Shown here piece by piece: positions 1 through 5,959 of a DNA stretch of 5,959 nt (the first letter of the stretch is position 1; each line of letters starts with the position of its first letter). The position numbers and the translations under genes were made by a program. The stretch is from Candidatus Gastranaerophilales bacterium. GTDB lineage: Bacteria; Cyanobacteriota; Vampirovibrionia; Gastranaerophilales; Gastranaerophilaceae. The DNA is taken from the NCBI GenBank assembly GCA_947589525.1, contig CANQAW010000110.1, positions 1 through 5,959 of the forward strand. Reading direction: 5' to 3'. Below the pieces are notes generated by a model, which made no database searches, had not been told where the DNA came from, and saw only the letters and a list, made by a program, of their open reading frames with translations.

Positions 1-275
1 TGATTGCAAGTCAAAAAAGGCGAAAAATTCAACAATTTTGCAAGTTTTAAGTTATAATATATAATTATTTTTTTATATATACAGCACATTAAGATTTTTC
101 AAACTCATTAAAATCTATATATTTCTTGAATATTTTATTGTTTTTATTAAGTTTTATTAAATTTTATATTATTCGTATGTTTAAAAAGATAATTTTACAA
201 TTTTTATTATATTCGCACGACTGATTAAAATAAGTTATAGTCATTATAAAATGAAATAAATATTACGGGGAAAAA
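1..275. other. AT-rich intergenic leader, no gene seen
   Basis: This stretch is almost entirely A and T, with stops in all frames, and no coding region is visible. A TATAAT hexamer lies at 53-58 and a TATAAA at 245-250, but neither has a convincing -35 hexamer at 16-18 nt, and such hexamers are expected by chance at this composition. An all-AT inverted repeat (57-64 with 73-80) is also of doubtful meaning. A promoter for the downstream prenyltransferase gene is likely somewhere here, but I cannot place it. The window begins with TGA, which could be the stop of an upstream gene; this cannot be tested. Confidence 0.5.
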
Positions 276-1244
276 ATGGGCAACATAAAAAACTTTATAG
301 AATTAACAAGAGGATACACTCTGCCTATGACATTTGCTTCGCTTCTTATCATTTTGTCGTATGCGAATTATTCTCTTTATTTTACTTTTTTTGATTTTGC
401 ACTGTTAAGCTTGGCTCTTTGCTCGGTGCATCTTGGGACAAATCTTTTTGATGATTATATTGATATAAAATCACAAATAAAAAACGGGGTTCAGCTTCAA
501 AATATAATATTCAGCACTCCAAGGAAAGCAAGATTAATTCTTGACGGCACATTTTCACTTCAATATGTCGAAAAAACATTAATCATTCTGTTTACTTTTG
601 CTGTTTTGGCGGGAGTATATTTTATTTATAAACAAGGTTTTGTTATTGTGATATATATGCTTTTGGGAGGATTATCAAGCATTTTCTATCCTAAATCATC
701 AAAGTATTATCTTGCCGAAATTATAGTAGGGCTTGTATTCGGTCCTTTAATGATAACGGGGGGATATTACGCATTAACCGGTCAATACGGCGGAGATTTA
801 CTTTTACTGTCTTGGACAATATTTTTAACGACAATTGTTCTTTTACACACTCATAATATTATGGATTGGGAATTTGACGTTAAAGAAAACAGAAGAACTC
901 TTGCGCTTTTATGCAAAACAAAGCAACGGGCAATTGATGCCCAGCTGTTTATTATAATTCTTGCATACACAATAATTGTTTTAGGAATTATAAATTTAAA
1001 TTTTAATCCTCATATGACTTATGTATTTTTAACCTTACCGATTGTTGTAAAGTTGCAAAATTCAATAAAAGATTATATAAATATAAAAGATGTTGAGTTT
1101 ATACCGAGATGGTATTATGGTCCTTTTGAAAACTGGGACGGTATCAAACGCAATAAGCTCGATTTCTTTATGTATCGATTTTATCTGGCAAGAAATTTCG
1201 CATTCTTCTTTGCGGTATTTGCATCAATCGGAGCTGTAACATAA
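276..1244 (+). CDS. UbiA-superfamily prenyltransferase, MenA-like
   Basis: This is a polytopic inner-membrane protein of 322 residues. UbiA enzymes move a polyprenyl chain from its diphosphate to an aromatic or other acceptor; MenA, the closest type here, prenylates 1,4-dihydroxy-2-naphthoate in menaquinone synthesis. Seen: hydrophobic segments at about 15-35, 38-55, 100-117, 121-137, 147-166, 178-192, 222-240, 247-260 and 305-320. A first Asp-rich motif sits at 56-63 (N56, D59, D60, D63). The second is clear: N194, D197-x3-D201, then R206-T208-L209-A210, as in MenA. The first motif lacks the usual last Asp (Q67 or K69 instead). A long polar stretch (about 262-304, rich in W, Y and F) separates the last two membrane segments. 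The ATG follows CGGGGA by about 4 nt. The PEBP gene starts 14 nt downstream, so the two may be co-transcribed. Family assignment is firm; the acceptor is not known, because no other quinone gene is in view. Confidence 0.85.
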   Translation: MGNIKNFIELTRGYTLPMTFASLLIILSYANYSLYFTFFDFALLSLALCSVHLGTNLFDDYIDIKSQIKNGVQLQNIIFSTPRKARLILDGTFSLQYVEKTLIILFTFAVLAGVYFIYKQGFVIVIYMLLGGLSSIFYPKSSKYYLAEIIVGLVFGPLMITGGYYALTGQYGGDLLLLSWTIFLTTIVLLHTHNIMDWEFDVKENRRTLALLCKTKQRAIDAQLFIIILAYTIIVLGIINLNFNPHMTYVFLTLPIVVKLQNSIKDYINIKDVEFIPRWYYGPFENWDGIKRNKLDFFMYRFYLARNFAFFFAVFASIGAVT

Positions 1245-1258
1245 AAACGGAAAAATAT

Positions 1259-1813
1259 ATGAAAAAGATTATATTACTGGTAATTTGCTTATATTTAGGA
1301 GGAATAATAATGTCAAGCGCATTGGATAAAGTTGAAGAAAATATTTTCAAAATCCAAAGCAAGGATTTAACAAACAATTCAACAATGCCTTATAATCAGG
1401 TATACAAAGGATACGGATGCGACGGCGGAAATAAGTCTCCTCAATTAAGCTGGGTCAATCCGCCAAAAAATACAAAAAGCTATGCCCTGATTTGCCATGA
1501 CCCTGATGCTCCGAAGCAAAACGGCTGGTATCATTGGCTTGTTGTAAACATTGACCCTAAAACCACTTCAATCAATCAAGGGGAAAAATTCAAAAACGCC
1601 CTTGAAACAGTTACCGATTTCGGCTCGGCGGGATATAACGGAGCTTGCCCCCCAAAAGGCCACGGAGCGCACAGATACAATTTTACAATTTACGCTTTAA
1701 ACACGGATAAAATTGAAATAGACAAAGATACTGCCCCCAAGGAAGTTGAGAAGCTTGTTTTAACACACACAATTGCAAAATCGACGATTACGGTTTTATA
1801 CGAAAGAAAATAG
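1259..1813 (+). CDS. YbhB/YbcL-type PEBP (Raf kinase inhibitor-like) protein
   Basis: This is a PEBP-fold protein of 184 residues. Bacterial members bind small anionic ligands in a shallow pocket, and their cellular role is mostly unknown. Seen: C54-D-G-G-N-x-S-P near the start of the fold, the ligand-site signature DPDAP at 81-85, H92-W93, and the second conserved block at about 127-140 with CPP, GHG and HRY. The C-terminal H170-T-I-A-K-S also matches the family. From the first ATG, the protein begins MKK, then a hydrophobic run (about 4-17), then SSA at 19-21, which reads as a Sec signal peptide cleaved after A21, as in E. coli YbcL. M18 (ATG at 1310) has a much better ribosome site, AGGAGG at 1297-1302, and would give a 167-residue cytosolic form, as in YbhB. 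I list the longer form because the signal peptide is well formed, but 1310 is a serious alternative start. The residue before C10 is Ile, so this is not a lipoprotein. Confidence 0.88.
   Translation: MKKIILLVICLYLGGIIMSSALDKVEENIFKIQSKDLTNNSTMPYNQVYKGYGCDGGNKSPQLSWVNPPKNTKSYALICHDPDAPKQNGWYHWLVVNIDPKTTSINQGEKFKNALETVTDFGSAGYNGACPPKGHGAHRYNFTIYALNTDKIEIDKDTAPKEVEKLVLTHTIAKSTITVLYERK
1297..1302 (+). promoter_or_regulatory. Strong internal Shine-Dalgarno for PEBP start at 1310
   Basis: A perfect AGGAGG lies 7 nt before the in-frame ATG at 1310-1312 (M18 of the longer reading). The first ATG at 1259 has only a weak CGGA about 8 nt upstream. This is the strongest ribosome-binding sequence I see in the window. 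It sits inside the would-be signal-peptide code, where it encodes Leu-Gly-Gly. It decides, or makes ambiguous, whether the product is exported. Confidence 0.55.
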
Positions 1814-1815
1814 CT

Positions 1816-2082
1816 CTAAGTTAAGAAATAGTCACAAATAAGTTTTTCTTTTTTATTTTTTTTATTTAAAAACTCTACAACTCTTTGTTTAAATGAAGGT
1901 TTGTAGCATAATTTTTTATAATTATCCACTAAAATTGCCTTTTGAACTATTATTTTGTTGTATTCAACCGACTTATCCTCGTCTTGTTCGATAAAAGGCG
2001 CAAGCTCTTTTAATTTTTTCTTGCAGGATAAAATTTCTCTCTCTAAATCTTTTTTGTTGTCTTTCATTTTAATAAATCTCAT
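1816..2082 (-). CDS. Small Lys-rich helical protein, unknown function
   Basis: I do not recognise this 88-residue protein. It is highly charged (many Lys, Glu and Asp) with no signal peptide or membrane segment. Two amphipathic helices are likely at about 7-30 and 38-59, broken by an acidic turn (Q33-D34-E35-D36), followed by a basic tail (61-82) and a hydrophobic end. Two helices with a D-N-Y near the end of the second loosely recall Spo0E-like phosphatases, but their SQELD signature is absent, so I do not assign that family. The start could be M1 (2082) or M6 (2067); neither has a good ribosome site, though a weak GAG precedes M6. Support for it being real: it is the longest open frame in an otherwise empty 437-nt gap and has a protein-like composition. 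It converges on the PEBP gene with 2 nt between the stop codons. It could still be a chance ORF. Confidence 0.5.
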   Translation of the reverse strand: MRFIKMKDNKKDLEREILSCKKKLKELAPFIEQDEDKSVEYNKIIVQKAILVDNYKKLCYKPSFKQRVVEFLNKKNKKEKLICDYFLT

Positions 2083-2212
2083 TTAAGGGGAAATAAAAAC
2101 ATTTGTGATTTTATAATACATCATTTTTCAAATTAAAACTCATACGAAATATTGAAAAAGCAAAAAACGCATATATTTGAATGATATTAATCGGTCTTAT
2201 TCAATTATTTAA

Positions 2213-2240
2213 AGTATTTTTACACGGAAGGAAAAATACT
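2213..2240 (+). promoter_or_regulatory. Inverted repeat / hairpin in GH38 leader, SD-like loop
   Basis: Arms 2213-2221 (AGTATTTTT) and 2232-2240 (AAAAATACT) are perfect reverse complements of 9 bp, around a 10-nt loop ACACGGAAGG. Partial pairing continues outward to 2203 and 2250. The loop carries GGAAGG, the only purine-rich SD-like sequence near the mannosidase start, but it lies about 20 nt before the ATG at 2252, too far for an ordinary linear SD. It may be an RNA hairpin that controls ribosome access, or a DNA operator palindrome. Both readings are inference; the AT-rich arms could also arise by chance. Confidence 0.4.
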
Positions 2241-2251
2241 AAAATTAATTT

Positions 2252-4468
2252 ATGAAAAAGAAAGTATACGCATATCTACATACCCATTGGGACAGAGAAT
2301 GGTATCGGGATAAAGAGGATTTTAATTTACGACTTTTGGATGTGTTCGACATTGTTTTGGACGAACTTGAAAACAAAAGAGCTCCTTTTTTCTATTTTGA
2401 CGGGCAAAGCATTGCTCTTTCGGATTATTTAAAATACAGGGAAGAAAAAGCACCACTGATTAAAAAACTGATAAAGGAGCGCAAACTTGCTATAGGTCCG
2501 TATTATGCCAGTATTGACAGTTTTTTGGTAAATTACTGTTTTATGCTGAAAAATCTTGATTTTGGGTTAGAAATATCCGAAAAATTCGGACAAAAGGATT
2601 TTATCGGATATATGTGCGATATATTCGGGATTTCAAAAAGCGCTTTCGAATCTCTCAAAGAAAAAAACATAAACAAAGCGCTGATTTGGAGAGGCGTCAA
2701 CCCGAAAAAGATAAACAACTGCTGTGATTTTAAGTATCAAAACATAAACACGAGCTGGCTTGTCCAAGGTTATTTTAATGACTTTTTTAACGGCAAAATT
2801 GAAATTAAAAATATAGAAAATTTACTTGAAAAAATAAATAAATATTCTCAAAACAGCATTCTTTTGCCCATTGGCGCAGACCATTTAGGAATTTTAAAGG
2901 ATGCAAACGAAAAAATAAAGAAAATAAACAAACAGCTTAAAAATTACGAAATTATTCTGACAAGCCCGTTTGAATATTTTAAAAACACCTCTTTTAAAAA
3001 TATTACGAAAGAATTCGAATTTTTGGACAACTCGGCAACTTACATCTTAAACGGCTGTCTGAGCTCAAGAATATACCAAAAAACAAAAAATGTTATATTG
3101 GAAAACAATCTTACCAAAAAAATAGAACTTTTAAATCATTATCTTAATTATAACTATCAAAAAAATATTGATTTTGTTTATAAAACTTTGATTAAATGCC
3201 ATGCACACGACGGTATTTGCGCTTGCTCAATCGACAGTGTGCACAAAACAATAGATTACAGACAGCTGAAAAGTGAAAATATAATAAACTCGCTTGAAAA
3301 AAATATTATTGCAAAATTCAAAAAAGAAAATAAAATTTCAGATGCGGTATCTGATAAAATAGGTATTTTCAATTTGACAAACCGTGAAAATTTAAATGTT
3401 GTAAAAATCAAAACCCCTTACCCGATTAAAAATGCGCAGATTATTAAAAAGGAAAAACATTTTCCCGATGAAATATTAACCGATATATATAAAATTCCCG
3501 TAACCGAGCAAATAACCACCATTTATACTCAGCTTGTCCAAATTGACAATTCAAAAAAACTTTCCTATTCGGTTAAATCCGTAAAAGAGCCTGAAACTTC
3601 CGTTAAAGTAACCGACAGTTCCATTGAAAACAATTTTATAAAATTGCAAATAAAAAATAAAAAAGTTTTAATAACCGACAAAATTTTAAAAGAAAAAATA
3701 AACTTTAAATTAACCGACATTAAAGATTTTGGCGATTCTTACAATTTTGCACCCGAAGGAGAATATAAAGAAATCGAGCCCGTTAATTCAAAAATTCTGG
3801 AAAAAGGTTCGATAAGAAGCGCTTTAAGGTTAAATTACAAAAATATAAAATTAGATGTATATTTAGACAACTGTTCAAAATATCTTAGATTTCAAAGCAC
3901 CGTTAACAACAAACAAAAAAATCATAAAATTCAAGCGGTATTTATTCTTAAAGAAAATATAAACAAAACAACGGCTCAGGATGCCTACGGAATAATTGAA
4001 AGAAACATTGACTGCAATTATAAAATGCCGGATTTTATGCCTGCAGTGCGCCCCGTAGAGGTTAAAACAAATATTTTCCCAATGCAAAGTTTTGTTAACT
4101 TTAAAAATTATTCAATTTTAACAAAAGGCTTGCATGAATATGAAGTTTACAAAAATGAGCTGAGAATTTGTCTTCTGCGCTCTACGGGAACTATTTCTAA
4201 TCCCCGAAACAAAGCAAGATTTATTCCCGCAGGGCCTAATCTTGAAACTCCCCAGCTTCAGTGTTTAAAAGAAACTCAACAGGAATTTGCGTTTATGTTT
4301 GGCGATTACAAAGATTGTTTTAATAATTTGGATATATTTTTTGAAAATTATATAGCATTCGGCGGAGATTTTAAGAAAAATCAAGAAATTATTTTCGATA
4401 AAATTAAGGAAAATGAATATCTTTACGGAATTAACAATAAAAAGAAAATTTTATTTAATTATCGATGA
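2252..4468 (+). CDS. GH38-family alpha-mannosidase (bacterial type)
   Basis: This is a 738-residue glycoside hydrolase of family 38: zinc-dependent retaining enzymes that remove alpha-linked mannose, including mannosylglycerate hydrolase MngB. Seen: the N-terminal HTHWDREW at 10-17, giving the metal-binding H12 and D14. The nucleophile and metal ligand is D123 in GYMCDIFG (119-126). The third metal His is in HAHDGICACSIDSVH (317-331; probably H319), matching the PHDSICGCS type of bacterial GH38. Layout: alpha/beta domain about 1-265, helical bundle about 270-350, beta-sandwich region about 365-738. Late blocks match the family: GLHEYEV (626-632), LLRSTG (641-646) and AGPNLETPQLQC (660-671). 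There is no signal peptide, so it acts in the cytosol, probably on imported mannosides or glycan fragments. The start is fixed by an in-frame TAA at 2246-2248 and the motif only 9 residues in. It is shorter than the roughly 850-900 residues usual for MngB-like enzymes; the end appears missing. Exact substrate is unknown. Confidence 0.9.
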   Translation: MKKKVYAYLHTHWDREWYRDKEDFNLRLLDVFDIVLDELENKRAPFFYFDGQSIALSDYLKYREEKAPLIKKLIKERKLAIGPYYASIDSFLVNYCFMLKNLDFGLEISEKFGQKDFIGYMCDIFGISKSAFESLKEKNINKALIWRGVNPKKINNCCDFKYQNINTSWLVQGYFNDFFNGKIEIKNIENLLEKINKYSQNSILLPIGADHLGILKDANEKIKKINKQLKNYEIILTSPFEYFKNTSFKNITKEFEFLDNSATYILNGCLSSRIYQKTKNVILENNLTKKIELLNHYLNYNYQKNIDFVYKTLIKCHAHDGICACSIDSVHKTIDYRQLKSENIINSLEKNIIAKFKKENKISDAVSDKIGIFNLTNRENLNVVKIKTPYPIKNAQIIKKEKHFPDEILTDIYKIPVTEQITTIYTQLVQIDNSKKLSYSVKSVKEPETSVKVTDSSIENNFIKLQIKNKKVLITDKILKEKINFKLTDIKDFGDSYNFAPEGEYKEIEPVNSKILEKGSIRSALRLNYKNIKLDVYLDNCSKYLRFQSTVNNKQKNHKIQAVFILKENINKTTAQDAYGIIERNIDCNYKMPDFMPAVRPVEVKTNIFPMQSFVNFKNYSILTKGLHEYEVYKNELRICLLRSTGTISNPRNKARFIPAGPNLETPQLQCLKETQQEFAFMFGDYKDCFNNLDIFFENYIAFGGDFKKNQEIIFDKIKENEYLYGINNKKKILFNYR

Positions 4469-4480
4469 TATAAATTTAAA

Positions 4481-4509
4481 TTGTCGGGAATAATAAAATA
4501 GGTTAAAAT
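4481..4509 (+). promoter_or_regulatory. Candidate sigma70-type promoter for LRR gene
   Basis: TTGTCG at 4481-4486 (four of six matches to TTGACA) and TAAAAT at 4504-4509 (five of six matches to TATAAT) are separated by 17 nt. They lie in the 61-nt gap after the mannosidase stop. Transcription would begin near 4516, which suits the ATG at 4545 better than the GTG at 4530. At this AT content such matches are common, so this is tentative; read-through from the mannosidase gene is equally possible. Confidence 0.3.
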
Positions 4510-4529
4510 AAATTTGAAGGATTTTAAGA

Positions 4530-5381
4530 GTGGAGACACAAAATATGAACAAAATTGAGTGGGCTACGGAAATTTTTGAGAAATACGGTATTAAAACAAC
4601 CGTTAGAGGAAACAACCAAATTATAATTTCGCATTATAATCAGCCTAAAGGCACAACTTTTCAAGAATTGGGGATAAATGAAGACGAGCTTATTGAAAAT
4701 GTTATAGGCTGTGAAGGTATTTTTGATACATTAAAATCGCAATTAACAACTTTCCCACTTGTTGTCTCGAGAGAAATAAGGCTATATAATGACGGCAAAA
4801 TTACGGCAATGCCTAATTTAAAAGCAGTCGGGGTTTTTGTAGGCAATAACACGTTGAAAAAACTCCCCAAACTAAAAGCTGCGGCTTCAATTTCTCTTGA
4901 AAATTCACCAATTAAATCAATACCGAAGCTCAAAGAAGTCGGAATATTGGTTGCGCAAAGTTCATCGTTAGCTGAATTGCCTTCGTTAGAATCAGCTAAG
5001 AAACTTTGCATAATAGATTGTCCGATTGAAGACTTAAAAGACCTTAAAGAATCTATTGATATATTTATTTGTTCAAGTGACGAAAATAATAAAATCAAAC
5101 TTCAAACGCTTCCGGATTTGGAAAATTTTGAAAACCTGTTTGTTGCAAATTGTGATTTAAAATCTCTGCCAAAAGTCAAAAACGCAAAGAAAATTGCACT
5201 TTACAACACTAATATCAGAAACATTAAATCTTCTCTTAAAGCCGAAATTGAAATTGAAACAAAAATAGACGAAGAACAATTGGCAGACAAGTTTGATACG
5301 TTCACGGATTGGTATAATTCGGACATATTCAACAAATCAATGGATATGCTCGGAAATCTGGTAAATTATATAAGCAAATAA
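4530..5381 (+). CDS. Leucine-rich-repeat protein, 19-residue units
   Basis: This 283-residue protein of unknown function has no signal peptide or membrane segment, so it is probably cytosolic. An N-terminal globular part (1-70, mixed alpha/beta) leads into an LRR solenoid at about 72-247. Units start at 72, 91, 109, 128, 147, 166, 191, 210 and 229, nearly all 19 residues. The pattern is [LI]xx[LI]PxLxxaxxixLxnxx, with the Pro at 76, 95, 113, 132, 151, 195 and 214. The unit at 166 is irregular, with a polar bulge (183-190) and no Pro. An acidic helical C-terminal cap follows (248-283, with W261-Y262). LRR solenoids generally bind proteins, but no partner can be inferred here. The start is either GTG at 4530 (GAAGGA 8 nt upstream) or ATG at 4545 (GGAGA 8 nt upstream, M6). 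It lies 61 nt after the mannosidase gene and converges on the oxidoreductase gene with 1 nt between stops. Confidence 0.8.
   Translation: METQNMNKIEWATEIFEKYGIKTTVRGNNQIIISHYNQPKGTTFQELGINEDELIENVIGCEGIFDTLKSQLTTFPLVVSREIRLYNDGKITAMPNLKAVGVFVGNNTLKKLPKLKAAASISLENSPIKSIPKLKEVGILVAQSSSLAELPSLESAKKLCIIDCPIEDLKDLKESIDIFICSSDENNKIKLQTLPDLENFENLFVANCDLKSLPKVKNAKKIALYNTNIRNIKSSLKAEIEIETKIDEEQLADKFDTFTDWYNSDIFNKSMDMLGNLVNYISK
4743..5270 (+). repeat. Tandem LRR-coding units, about 57-bp period
   Basis: The DNA encodes nine successive LRR units with a 57-bp (19-codon) period, interrupted by one longer unit near 5025-5099. The units are diverged at the DNA level; the repeat is visible mainly in the protein through the recurring Leu/Ile-Pro-x-Leu core. 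This points to old duplication rather than a recent, unstable tandem array. Confidence 0.65.
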
Positions 5382-5382
5382 T

Positions 5383-5959
5383 TTATTTTGCTCTTGAAAG
5401 TTTGAAAGAATGATTATTAAGAAGCTCTTGTTTTTTGCTTCCCAACATCATTTTTTCCGCTTCTTCAAGAACTTTTACAATCATATATCCGTTCTCGCCG
5501 TCTGAACGAGGGGTTTTATCGTGTTCAATGCAGTTTAGAAAATGCTGGCATTCAAGCTTTAAAGGCTCAATTTCAAGATAATCAAAAACTTCTATATCGT
5601 TTTGAGAGCTTTTATGGTTATCGTAAACTTTTAATTTGCCTTCTTGCAAAGTATCATCAAGTATTGCTGTTGCCTTTTCGCCTCTTACCAAAAGCGAAAC
5701 TCTCTTTTGCGGATGAATCCAGCTGTCGGATATATGAGCTGTAATATTATCTTCGAATTCAATTGTTATATGAGTAATATCGCATATATTTTCCGTTTCG
5801 CTTTCAACTCCGACGGCGCTTAAAACCTTAACAGGCTCTTTTCCGATAACATGAGCAATCATTGAAACGTCATGAGGCGCTAAATCCCACATTACGCTTC
5901 TGTCATTTTTAAAATAGTTTATATTCAACCTGTCCGATTGCACATACTTGATTTTGCCC
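5383..5959 (-). CDS. Gfo/Idh/MocA-family oxidoreductase, C-terminal part
   Basis: This gene is cut by the right window edge. The reading frame is open to the edge, and the codons before the GTG at 5943 (G-K-I-K-Y) continue the family pattern, so that GTG is internal and not the start. Members are NAD(P)-dependent sugar or sugar-nucleotide dehydrogenases. Seen: the catalytic D-x3-H in WDLAPHD (about 5868-5889), then the beta-sheet domain with the conserved S-W-x-H-P-x-K segment (about 5712-5732). A D-D...K-L-K-V-Y-D stretch and the closing E-P-L-x-x-E-x-x-H-F and V-L-E-E-A-E motifs follow. The N-terminal Rossmann domain and the EKP lysine, about 150 residues, lie outside. The WDLAPHD pattern recalls sugar-nucleotide enzymes such as the WlbA/WbpB group used in surface polysaccharide synthesis; that subfamily is inference. 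It ends 1 nt from the LRR gene. Confidence 0.88.
   Translation of the reverse strand, partial: GKIKYVQSDRLNINYFKNDRSVMWDLAPHDVSMIAHVIGKEPVKVLSAVGVESETENICDITHITIEFEDNITAHISDSWIHPQKRVSLLVRGEKATAILDDTLQEGKLKVYDNHKSSQNDIEVFDYLEIEPLKLECQHFLNCIEHDKTPRSDGENGYMIVKVLEEAEKMMLGSKKQELLNNHSFKLSRAK

Noticed and set aside
4..45. TTGCAAGT occurring twice, at 4-11 and 38-45
   Set aside because: An 8-mer direct repeat once in a short AT-rich region, with no third copy noticed nearby, is too little to call an operator or iteron.
53..58. Perfect TATAAT hexamer
   Set aside because: No acceptable -35 hexamer lies at 16-18 nt, and the start codon is more than 200 nt away; hexamers like this are frequent at this base composition.
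57..80. Inverted repeat ATATATAA ... TTATATAT upstream of the prenyltransferase gene
   Set aside because: It consists only of A and T in a low-complexity stretch; such repeats are expected by chance and no terminator-like GC stem is present.
1168..1377. 69-codon minus-strand frame across the prenyltransferase/PEBP junction
   Set aside because: It overlaps two well-supported genes and has no ribosome site or recognisable motif; it is a chance frame.
1841..1870. T-rich run after the PEBP stop as an intrinsic terminator
   Set aside because: No GC-containing hairpin precedes it, and the T-runs are explained by Lys codons of the small minus-strand gene.
4661..5098. 145-codon open frame on the minus strand opposite the LRR gene
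   Set aside because: It is a shadow of the LRR repeats, rich in Ser, Phe and Leu from reverse-reading Glu/Lys/Leu codons, with no motif of its own.
5941..5943. GTG as the start of the oxidoreductase gene
   Set aside because: The frame stays open to the window edge with family-like residues upstream, and the Rossmann domain would be missing; the true start is outside.

Overview
The window is AT-rich (roughly one third G+C by eye) bacterial DNA that uses the standard code: TAA, TAG and TGA all end genes here. The coding strands are rich in Lys, Asn and Ile. No marker gene fixes the taxon. The base composition together with a MenA-like prenyltransferase, a bacterial-type GH38 mannosidase and an LRR protein would suit a low-GC gut or host-associated lineage. 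Gastranaerophilales (non-photosynthetic cyanobacterial relatives) or a low-GC Firmicute are guesses, not identifications.

Layout: 1-275 is a very AT-rich non-coding leader. 276-1244 (+) is an integral-membrane UbiA/MenA-family prenyltransferase. It is followed after 14 nt by a PEBP-family protein of the YbhB/YbcL type (1259-1813, +). That gene has two credible in-frame starts, one giving an exported form and the other a cytosolic form. A small lysine-rich helical protein of unknown function lies convergently on the minus strand (1816-2082). A 169-nt divergent spacer (2083-2251) holds a 9-bp perfect inverted repeat with an SD-like GGAAGG in its loop. It precedes a cytosolic GH38 alpha-mannosidase (2252-4468, +) with a complete set of recognisable metal and catalytic residues but a short C-terminus. 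A cytosolic leucine-rich-repeat protein built on a 19-residue unit follows (4530-5381, +). The last gene is the C-terminal part of a Gfo/Idh/MocA-family oxidoreductase that runs off the right edge (5383-5959, -).

The genes do not form one recognisable pathway. The prenyltransferase and PEBP genes may be co-transcribed. The mannosidase and the oxidoreductase both suggest carbohydrate or sugar-nucleotide metabolism, but they are on opposite strands with the LRR gene between them. Two convergent pairs have stop codons only 2 and 1 nt apart, and no convincing intrinsic terminator is visible anywhere. I see no tRNA, rRNA, CRISPR array, transposase or integrase. I do not see a clear novel multi-gene system. 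The best leads are the dual start of the PEBP gene, the hairpin leader of the mannosidase, the 19-residue LRR protein and the orphan small ORF.
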